Below, in pieces: positions 37,801-49,300 of a DNA stretch of 64,000 nt. Every line of letters begins with the position of its first letter. Position 1 is the first letter of the stretch. The notes below the pieces were generated by a model. The model saw only the letters and a program-made list of their open reading frames with translations. It ran no database searches and was not told the DNA's origin. A program made the position numbers and the translations under genes. The stretch comes from Maratus speciosus (taxonomy: Eukaryota > Arthropoda > Arachnida > Araneae > Salticidae): assembly GCA_963932465.1 (NCBI GenBank), contig OZ010799.1:277299164-277363163 (forward strand). The letters are read 5' to 3'.

Positions 37801-40800
37801 CTTTTTCCCCTGGCCAGGTGGGGCAGGAAGTGAGCTACTCCTTGCAAATATGTATTTCTATATAGACTTTCTTAATATATTTGTTTCAATCTTATTTGTT
37901 TGTTTAGTGCCTAGTTACGGCACACAATTACGGTGGCTTTATTTCTTTGGGACACACCTTAGTGCTGTCAGTCTAAAGCGTGGATAAAGTGTGAAGATTT
38001 CAGTATAGTCAGGAACATCCGTCAAATTGTCTGTCCATTTATCCGAACTTTTGCTTACCCGAACTAGGGTCGGTCCCGACTTGTTCGGATAATCGGCGCT
38101 CTACTGTATATCCTGTTTAACAAATTAAAAAACTTATGAACACATTTACATGGTTCGTACGCCTCCTTGAATTTTGCAGACCAGAAAATTTTTCGTCCCC
38201 AGTATTTTCTTAGAAAATCTCTTCTTAAAAGAAGGCGAAATTTCCCGCGTTTAACCAAGATTTCTTTTTCTATAAAAAGATACTGGTAGTTTTCCAGGAG
38301 AAATAACGGTATCTGTACGAACCATGATTTATGTGAATCTGTCAAACAAAAAAAGTAAATAGAAACTAATTTAACCCCTTAATTCTCGCTCCCGTGATAT
38401 TCACGGTCTGTGTCTTTTACTCGGATTGTTTGACTCCCACCAGTTTTATAAAATAGTGTAATTGGCTTTATTAAGGTACCATTTTACCTGTAATTAAGTA
38501 GCGTGAATATTTCTTTTTCAAAGAAGCGGGGCCAAGGAGAAATTTGAATTTTTAAACCGTAATTTAATGCGACCGTTAAGGGGTTAAAATAAATATTATT
38601 TAATACAAAAAAAAAAAAAAAAAAAAAAAAAAATGGAGAGAAAAAAAGCGAGAAAGAAAAAGAAAAGAGAAAACCGAATGCAAATCACAACTTTAGTTCC
38701 AAATAACTACGTTTTCATCAAATAAATACATCTGATACGTTTGCACGCAAATCATTTTTTTTTATAATTTAATACATTTATAATAGAGTAAAAACTCTCA
38801 ATAGTAGACCCGTTGGTTCCGCGTAATTTGTCCAATATTCGGAAATGTCTTCTTTTCAGAGGTAAAGATATACTAACGTGTATGTGTTGTGGATTGTAAG
38901 TAAAATGTGCTCCTAAAGAGAGCGTCCGCTGTTTGCCAATATCCGTTGTGTAGGTTTTAACGTAGCATTTTGTTGTCTAGATGAACTCTCTGCATGTGCT
39001 TATTCAATTCCTACTATTAGTTCACACTCTCCCTATATAAAAATATCTTGTTCAAATTTTCAATCGTTACTAAAATACTTATTATTCATCCTATCAAGTT
39101 GAAATAATTTTTTTTAATTTGTACTGGATGACAATTGATGTTAATACAGTTTTTTCAAATATTAATTAATTAATTAAATTTTAATTAATTAATTTTAGTT
39201 TTATATGAGAGACAAAATGGCGGCCATTGGTTATTGAACAGCATTTAATGCATCTTCATATCTATAAGGGGGGTTACCATAGGGGGGACCCTGTTCTGTC
39301 GCCAAATACCGCCAAGTTTGTCGCCAACTTGGCGATATGTCGCTAAATTTGGCGACCAAAATGAGTAGACAAAAGTGACGCCAACTTGGCGATATCTGTA
39401 ATATTTCGCCAAATTCCCATAGACTTCCATTGTAAACCTACTCGCTTATAGAAAATCAACAAATTGAGATATTTTAATGCAACAAAAACTAATATTAGCT
39501 TAAGGGATTATATTAAATTTTTCTTTGATGACCTAAGTAGGAATTGACTTTGAAAACAAAATTTTTATATTACTTGTTTTTGTTTTAATTTTGAAGTTTT
39601 TAATACAGATCGCATAATTTTATTATTTATTCGATTTGTCATACTGCGTTTACCCTAAATATAAATTTTCATTCGCTCTGTCTTGAAAAATGTATAAAAT
39701 ATGATCTAAAATACATTTATAGACTGTTACAATAATGAGGAACGTATTTTAAAATCGCATTGAAAATGCGGTTACAAGTATTAACCCTTTCGGCTCGGGC
39801 GTCTGTTACACAAATTTTATTTGGTTGACACCACTTTTTCAAAAGAAGTTTCCTTCAAGTACACAATTTCAAAAATGCTCTAATTAAATAAAGGAAATTT
39901 TATTTTCCTTTATTACTGGTGCCAAAAACAAACTTTGCAAAGAAAGATGGTGTCCAGTCAGAACGGATATACGAGTGCAAAGGGTTAAAACAATAATATA
40001 ACCACTACTCTTTTTTAAAATCCAGAACTGCTTTTCTATAAATCCATAAATATAGCGTTGTTTGCTAATACTTAGAATAAGTAAAATAGCAGTTTTTGAA
40101 AGTAAATTTTCTTTTTTAATCTAATATACAGCCCCTTCTTAACGTAGTTTCCATTTTTTCACTTTTTTAGCTCACAGGCTATCAAAGCCTGAGAGCTAAC
40201 GTGCCCGCCGGCTCTGTATGTATGTACGTATGAATGTATGCACGTATATATGTACGTACGTAACGTGATAAATCTTAATAGAAATATCCGATTTGCTTCA
40301 AATTTTTTTCTAGGTTCATTCTGATAAGGTCTTCCCTGATTAATTTTGGGGGTTCATTGTTTAAGTCTAAAGGGGGGAACAGGGGGCTAACACCCCCCTT
40401 AATTTAGATAAATGGGTTTTTCTATCCGATTTGCTTCAAATTTGGTATACCGGTTTATTCTGATAAGGCGCTTTCCTGATTAGATTTGGAAGTACATTGG
40501 TTACGGGACGGGGGGCTAATACCACCCTTAATTTAGATAAATGTGTTTTGCTATCGGATTTGCTTCAAATTTGGTATACCGGTTTATTTCGATAAGCGCT
40601 TCCCTGATGACATTTGCAGGCTCATTGGTTAAGTATAAAGAGGGGAAACGGGGGGGGGAGGCATCCCCCTTAATTTATTTTTCGAGGTGCATTCTTCATT
40701 GAAATAAGAGTATAATAAACAATTAGTGTGAATAGCCTGTGAGCTCAATGCCATCAGTTTAACTGGGCACTTTCCTTTTTATTTATTTAATTCAATCTGG

Positions 40801-43800
40801 TTTTTGTATACAAAGATGAAATTTTGAAATCGATTTTTAATCTACTTCCAGATGTGTTAGAATTATAAAAATTATGTTTACAGGTGTGTTTTCTACAATG
40901 ATACAACATTTTAATATTTTTGCAATTTAATTAAAGATTAATACATTAAATTAAAATAATTTTCAACTCCCGCCAACGGTGTTCAATCACCTTTATATTA
41001 TTTGCTACTCGTACTTTTGTATGAGAGTTGAACCAATTAATTTCATGATGCGCCAATAAACTCTTGCGAATCAATGCCAAAGGGCAGTGTAACTACAACA
41101 CGCAATAAACGCTTGACAATCAATGCTAAAGGGCTAACATCAATCAATGCCAAAAGGAAACTACAACAATGAAACATTTTAAAGACTAAAAAGAAAAAAT
41201 TAAATAATAAATATAAAATGAAGAGTGTTAAATTTAAAAATATATCAATTAACCCTTTATGTACTGAATTATGAATTCATGAAAATTTTATCTTGTAAAG
41301 CAATTTTCGTGAATTGTTTAAACTACATTAGAAGACTTACATAATCATTTAATAAATTTTCGAAGGATTTTACAAGGATTGTAAGACTTAGAAGGATTAA
41401 TTAAATTTGTATTTATGGGGATTTTTTACCCTATTTATAGCCCCGCTCAAATCTTTTATTTTAAATATTTTTCTTAGTATTTTGTAGAATTCGGAAATGT
41501 ACGAATATGATATTCGTACATTGAAAAATTCCCCCCCCCCCTCCCCCCTCAATGCCAAGAAAGCTGAAAAGATGCAAAGGCAAAGAAAGTAAATCAATCT
41601 TTTAAAACTATTTTTGTTTTATGTAACCAATAATGCTTTTGGAACAAGATAAAGTAATGTATCTATAACACATTATAAACTGTATTACACCTAATAGATG
41701 TACTAAATGAATTTTATAACACGTTGTTTTAATGGTACTTATAAGTACCGTCAGTAGATAAATGGTTAAATATATAATACGTGATATATCACTTTGTTAA
41801 CAAAGTGTAGAACCAACAATGTGAAAAATGTACAAACCGGGAATCGATACCGGAACTCATGGAATGGCGCTCCCAAGTTCGCTACTAATTAAGCTACGAG
41901 GACGATGCCCAGCTTAACATTTCCCTCATATGGTGGTAAGGCTGCAACGGCAGCACAAGATGGAATAGTCTTCATGAGCACACAATCTTGCGGCAAAACA
42001 TGAGACACTAACAAACCCAGCATCGATGAACACATACATAATTGTTTAATTAATTTTTCAATTAAATGAAAAATTAATTAAAAAATTATGTATATCAATT
42101 AATTATTAAATATTAATTTAGATTATATATAAAGAAATCAATTTGGAAATCCTGAAAATTAGTTTGAATAATGTTTAATTTTTTCCGCTGTTCCCTTTCT
42201 TAAAAAATAAACTGAGAAAAATGTATACATTTACAGGAGGACGTCGTTATCCTGACACCCGGTTTTCGCGTCACTTCGCTTATCACGTCAGTTTTTCAAC
42301 GTCCCGATTTCCTGTATATGATATTTATGTAAACGAACTCAAAATTTTTGCGTCGTTGAATAATTTTCAACTCCGGATATCCCGACGTTTTAGGAAAATT
42401 GTCCATTTTTCATAATTCATCTTATAAGCACGGAAATTAAGCAGTAAGAAATGTTTCAGCCAAATTTTTCACAAAAGTGTCTAAAATACCCATTGTTATA
42501 AATAAGAAATTTTACTTCAATCTTTTATCTGAATAAATAAACCCACACACTATGAATGACCCACTTAAGCTCCAGATAGACGTATCGGTATACTAGCGGT
42601 GTTTTTGTTCTGGTCAAGCGGGGCTTTCTTGTGGTTACACGGTGTTTTTTATCCGACTAAAACCGAAGCATTGCATTGAATTGAAACAATCAGAAATTAT
42701 CTAACACCCATTTCTGAAACAACGAATATTGATTACAATTCATTGTATAATATTGAAAAAATAATTGTAGGAAGCACATCTATGGATAGGCAAACCTGAA
42801 TTCATCAACATTTCATGTAACAATAAAAAAAAAAAAGTCATAATAATTTATTCCTTTCAGTTTTGTTTTTGTGTTTATTTTGTTTAATAATAATGTTTTA
42901 CTGCTTAAAACTGAAAGAACAGTTATGAATTTAAAATTGATTTTAATTAAAAATACAGCTGTTTATAAACATACTTTTCTCCAACTCCGGTTACCGTGAC
43001 ACTCCGCTTATGACGACACTTTTATCTGGTCTTTAGAGTGTCGTGATACCCAGGTTCCACCGTATTTAATAAATTCATTTGATTGCGCTTGCCTCCAAGC
43101 GTAAAACAGCAGCGATTTTATTACAATCGAGTTCGGTATACTCACGCCAAATTAGTGTATTGTAACGGAATTTTTGGGGGGAAAACATCAATTACAAAAA
43201 AAAAAAAAACTTGGCGCGACATTTAAGATGACGATTGAATGTTTATAAATAAGTATTTTAAAAACTATTTTTACTTTTATACTTATATTTAGACGTTTGC
43301 CCATTATGTTACAATCAAACATCAAAGTGCACAAAGAATAAAATTAAATTTAAAAAATCAAAAAACTCGACTGCGTAAAAAGCGAACTAATTAATTATTT
43401 CTCATCAATGTGAAACTATTTTTTATATTACTTACCTATTTTTTTTATTTACTTATATTGATGACTTTTAAGTTGTGTGTAATTCTTAGTTCCTACCTAT
43501 AAACACTGTTTCGATGAGGCCTATATAGATGTCTATGATGGTTAGAGTTGCAGTAAAGCTAGAGATCTTTCCTACACAACTTCCAGGTTGTGTAATATTT
43601 AACCGGAGCTTCTGACTGTAAATAGTCAATGAAACATCGTCTTCATTTTGAAAGACCTATCCAATGATAGGCCCCTCAATAGGGTGCGTAAATTTGTTTT
43701 TTCGTCTCTACCGCCATTTTGTATTTTAAGGCCGCCATTTTGTATTTATAAAAACAAAACCTAGCCTACAACCATCGGACGGTTAAGACGAATTAATAGA

Positions 43801-46263
43801 AACCTCATTCATTAAAATCCATCCAGCCGTTGGGATGTTTCAAGGGTATAAAAAAATCCACATACCCAGATACGCATCAAACACATAAATCCTTCTTGGC
43901 AGTCGGGTAAAAAAAAAAGAGAGAGAGGGGGGGGGGGGTCTTTATAGAAGAGGGAGTGGGGAACTCAAGTACGGTACCAAAAGTAGGTAAAACAATTAGA
44001 TTAACCCTCTAATGTCCATGGTAGCAATATGTGTTACCACCAGTGTTTTCAGTTTAATGGATTTTTAATTCAGATATTCCAAATTATACCAGAATTTTAA
44101 AATAACAATATTTGCCTTACTGAATAAAAGACATTCCGTCATTAAACAAAACGAAATTTATTATTGAAATTTTCTGATATGAATTCCGATTATCTGAGTT
44201 ACGGAATTCCTAGAACGTATTCTACCGTAGAAATTGGTTGTTTGGTTGGTTGTGTTTATGACAGCCAATTATCAACACGGAGGATATAGGCTTTAAAGGG
44301 AGGGGTGCCCTCCGTGGGGGGTCTTTCTGAGGGAACCTAACCCGTATTTGCGCAAGGAAATCCAAGGATCGAATAAAACCACGAAAAAATCCGAACGATT
44401 AGACCGACGGGCACGAACCCAGCACCTCCCGTCCACCAGCTTCGAGAGCAGAACCTCTCGGCCACTGGTGGGGCACCATAGAAATTAGAGAGTTAAAGTT
44501 GGCAGCATTTTTAATGTGCAGAGTCTAAAAAAATCAGTCATATTCGGAAATAAGATATTCTGAGTCGAATGACACATTTTGCGATTTTATTATAAACTAT
44601 CTGCGAATAAAAGTAGGTGTTATCTTTTTTTCTCCCTCACATTGACTGTTTATGCAATGCATGTATTTAAAAATTATTGTCCTTCAATTATAAAGAGATA
44701 CAACTATAGTAGTCTAACAAAATCTAAATGCTTTATTTGGTTTTTAACTACGCAGGTTAATATTTTTAACCCTTTATCTACTGACGGTACTTATAAGTAC
44801 CATTAAAATAACTTGTTATAAAATTCTTTTAATACATCGATTAGTGGTGATGGGTTACACAAAACAAAAATATTTTTAAAAGGATGATTTCTTTTGCCGT
44901 TGCATCTTTTCAACTTTCTTGGCGTTGGGGGCATAGGGGAGAGGATTTTTCAATTCGGAAATGTATCTATATTTCTACTGTAAGAAAATTATATTTGTAG
45001 ATTTCCCAATTCAACAAAATACTAAGAAAAATATTTAAAATAAAAGATTTGAGTGGGGCTATAAATATTGCACAAAATCTGTCTAAATAATTCAAATTTA
45101 ATTAGTCTTTGTAAATCCTTCAATCCTTCTAAAGTGTATTAAATGGTTATGTAAATATTCTAATGTAGTTTCAAAAATTCACGAAAAATGCTTTAGAAAG
45201 TAAAATTTTCATGAATTCATAATTCAATACATGAAGGGTTAATATGATTAATCATAAAAATAAACAGATTTTTATCCGAATATAATATTAGCCACAAACA
45301 AATTCTGAACGTTTATAATGTTTTAACTTCAAACGGAAAGATTTAAAAAAAAGTCATACTTGAAAATTATTTTGAAAACCATAAAAAATCAGTAAATTGA
45401 GATACAGTTTTAAAACAAAAGTGCATTTGAAAGTACAGTTTTCTCTCTTCGAAGGTGTAAAAAAGAAAATTATGCTTTGTTTAGAAGTAATTAGATTCGC
45501 ACAAAAATAGAAATGGATTGCTTAGATTGTTGCCACAGGTAATATGACGTCAGTATTACTTACGGACATGTTTTGTTTTATTATCTTATTATTAAACATC
45601 TTTGTTTTATTATTATTAAACATTTTACGTTCTTTACAATGTGAAAATGAACGAATCAGTCTAAAATACAGCATTTCAAAGGTTCTTTTGTCGGCAGAGA
45701 CATACACTTTCTATTACTTTACTTCCGTATATTACTTCCGTTCGCTGTTTAATCTTGTTAGTAATTCTTTGAGTAGTCATTTTACGTTGCTTTGTACGAA
45801 TTCACCCAAATGTCACAAAATTTTGCGTTTTTTCTTCCGGTTTTATTTGTTTAGCTTATTTCTTCCCTTTGCGGTCACTCCTCTTAAGTGATTCTCAATG
45901 GCTACGCATGACCTTGGTTACATAATATTAGATTTTAAGGTTCGCTGAGTTATGTTTCCCATGTCATATACTGTAAGACCCGGTAGTTAACATAGGAATT
46001 GCGTTTCCACATGAAAATCCCAGGAATAAAAACTCAACGAATTTTTAAATTCGAACTTAACACTGTAAAAAAAAATTCCGTTAAAACATGGAAATTGTAC
46101 TGGCAATCAAGATGCCAGTACTATTTCCGGATTTTAACGGATTTTTTTCCCATAAAATCCAGAAGAAATTGCGTTTTTTCACAAAATTTACGGAAAAAAA
46201 TTCCGTTAGAATACAGGAATAGTACTGGCGTCTCGATTGCCAGTACAATTTCCGTATTTTAAT

Positions 46264-46300
<37 letters not shown>

Positions 46301-49300
46301 GTGAACTCTTATAATGTCGGAATTACCCAAAATTTGAATTAACAAAAACCTGCATGTTAAACCATCACCAAGGAATCAAACAATCAAATAATAATCAAAG
46401 AAGTATAACATTATAAACAACAGTATCATATCGAACAGTTTTAACGCCTCTTTCTTAAACTAGTAGTATGCGCCAATCTCAAAACTTTCTTATTTCTCAT
46501 ACATGTGAATATTTCAAATATATATTACACGTGTTAATACTTCAGTGTTATTACTGCAATTATTACACCAACTTTGATTTTCATCTTAAGTTTTTGCTTC
46601 ATTTTGCTTCATTTTCTGGAGTAAAAACGAGTTAATCTCAATCGTAGCATTTAATAAAATCAGTATTTTTTGTTATTCTGTTGTACATCAGCTGATTGAG
46701 AATTCGCCGGATTAGCTGAATGCGAATTGCCTCACTTTTAATTTAAATTTATTAACCCTTCACTGCACAGTGTGCCATATCTGGCACATACCAATAAAAC
46801 CTTCTATTTTCCTATGGATCCTAAATATAGGTTATCTGAGCTTTGTGCCATATATAGAACATTTAAACAAAGAGTTTTGCACTTGTTTTTTTTTCACTGG
46901 ATGGCAGTACTAGATAGATTTACTATTAGATTTTCTTTAAAAAAAAATCAGTCTGCATCATAAACAACAGTAGAATTTGTTTCAACTTTTTCACCAAAAA
47001 ATCTTAAAAGTATCGCAAGATAAAATTTTATATATTCAAGTACATCACATATTTTTTTTTTACTTAGGCTACTTAAAACTTAAATATTTCAGTACTTCAG
47101 CTTGAAATCTTGTTTTTGTGTTTGTGCCAGATATGGAACATAGAGCATAAAGCTCATAGTACATTCAAATGAAAAATGGAAGCAACGCAAGATGAAATCA
47201 ATGCAATATTATTTGCATCTGATACTGATGATGAATCTTTTGGACTTTCTAATGATAATTGGGAAGATTCAACATATAACCCAGCAAAAAATAGAACTGA
47301 AATTGCTATTTTTTTCATCTGAATCAGACGTTGGCTTGCATGATAACAACAAATGCGATCCAAGAAATTGATTCAACTGCAACAGGAGGAAAGTTTTTAT
47401 ACTTAATATTAAAATAATTTTAAATGCTTCTAAAAGTATATAAAAGTTAAAAACAACAAATAAAATTCAACAGTGTTAATTCAGACATTTTTCCGCAGGA
47501 GGGACATTTTTATGCGCCGAGAGTGTGTGTGTGTGGGGGGGGGGGGGGGGATTGAATTTCTAAACGATACAAATTTTCAAATTATATAGGGAGTACATCT
47601 GAATGTTCCTGTCGAATGTCCGCCCCCGGGGCCCCCCTGAATTCAACGCTCAATGTATAGATTGAGAAGCATCAATTTAGAGAAAGATTGTTTTATTCTT
47701 TCAGATGCTGCATATACTCTCGCTGGACCCAGTGTTGATAGAAAAAAGTCAAAAAGGAAAGACGAATATAAAAAACTAATTTGGAAGAATAAAAATCTAA
47801 AAATTCCTGAAGCGCAAATAAAATATAGAGGAAGTAACTCTTTAAGTGCTGAAATTATGTCTCTGGAAACTCCCTATCAAGTTTTCTCCTTTTTTTGAAC
47901 CATGAACTTTGAATCTTATTTCAGAAGAGACACATAGATACAGCATGCAAAAGGATCCTTCTCAACCTTTACAAGTTTTCATTACGGATATTCAACATTA
48001 TATGGGAATTTGTTATCTAGTGTCACTTATACATTTACCATCTGCAAGAGATTACTGGAGTGATATTTTAGGTAACCAAACAATAAAGAGAAAATGTCTG
48101 TCAAAGAATTTGAAAAAATCCGGCAATTTTTACTTTTTAATGACAATACTAAAGAAATTGCTAGAGGCATGAATGGCCTTGATAGACTATTCAAAGTAAG
48201 ACCTCTAATAGAGTGTATCAAAAAACGCTTTATGCAAGTTGAAATGGAAGAGTATTTGTCAATAGATGAACAAATTTGCGCAACAAAGTATCGAACCATT
48301 TTGAAACAGTATTATCCAATAAACCACATAAATGGGGCTTTAAATTCTTCGTTTTATGTGGTATAAGTGGTTTTGCCTATGATATTGAATTATATAGTAG
48401 CCAGGAAAATGTTGACATACGACAACTACATGACCCATTTGGCACGACCGCCAAATGAGTCAGATTTAGAGTCTGCATCAAATGTTGCTGTGTGTCTCAG
48501 TAGGTTAATTCCGCAAAATCAAAACCAAAAATTGTTTTTTGATAATTACTTCAATTCATTACCATTACTTGAATTTTTATCACAGAACGGAATGCTTTCA
48601 TTGGCCACAGTGAGACGCAATAGAATTCCTAATAGTATTCCTTCCTTTGGAATCCGAGATAAAAAAAGAAAAAAGAGGGTATAGTTTAGAACAAGTAGCA
48701 TGCATTAACAGTACACAAATATCATGTGTTACATGGTTGAATAATAAGCCAGCTTATTTCTTGTCAACATTTGCTGCGAGTCTCTCTATAGAAAATATGC
48801 CTCGATTCGATAAAAAGGTGAATCAAAAGACTGATATAGCTTGTCCTTTTGTAGTAAAACAATACAATAAACACATGGGTAGGGTAGACTTACTAGACAG
48901 CCATTTAGGAAGATATAGAAATAAAATGAGATCTAAAAAGTTTGAGTTTTCTACCATCTACTGGATTTTGTTATGATAAATTCACGGATCTTATATAAAA
49001 AAGTGAACGAAAATAATTCCTTAACAAAAATGACTTTGGGTAAATTCAGGGAAGAGGTTGTAATCTGCCTTTGTAAGATTGGAACACCAAATGCTAAAAG
49101 AGGACGCCGAAGAATGTCTGAAGTAGGAAGAGGAATTATAACCAAGGATCATAAAGGTCATGTATCTGCAATGCCAATCAAAGATATAAGATTAGATGGA
49201 GTATGCCATTGGCCGGATTACATGGAATTCCAAACTGCACTCGCAACACTTTCATAAAGTCTTCAAAATGTGGAGTAGCCTTATGTATAAATCGAGATAG

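Larger units (their letters stand above)
31320..37959. mobile_element. Tc1-like inverted-repeat element containing a LINE and a Tc1 copy
   Basis: TA-flanked ends AGGTGTATCCCACCAAAATA and, reversed, AGGTGTGTCCCAAAGAAATA. Similarity of the two arms continues for about 145 bp (31320-31460, 37815-37959) through AAGAAAGYCTATATASAAAT. It sits inside the Tigger element. The ends are related to those of the Tc1 copy at 36606-37773. Confidence 0.65.
30794..38106. mobile_element. Tigger/pogo element carrying a 6.6-kb nested insertion
   Basis: Inverted ends CAGTAGAGCTCCGATTATCC / GGATAATCGGCGCTCTACTG, with many further TTATCCGAAC-type motifs just inside. TA follows the right end; the left TA is mutated. 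A C-terminal transposase remnant lies at 31063-31197. The insertion fills 31320-37959, so only about 0.7 kb of the original element remains. Confidence 0.8.

Noticed and set aside
30794..38106. LTR retrotransposon or endogenous virus
   Set aside because: No direct terminal repeats, protease or integrase; domains and order fit a non-LTR LINE.
45544..45891. 115-codon plus-strand frame rich in Phe and Leu
   Set aside because: Low-complexity AT-rich composition, no motif, no splice context.
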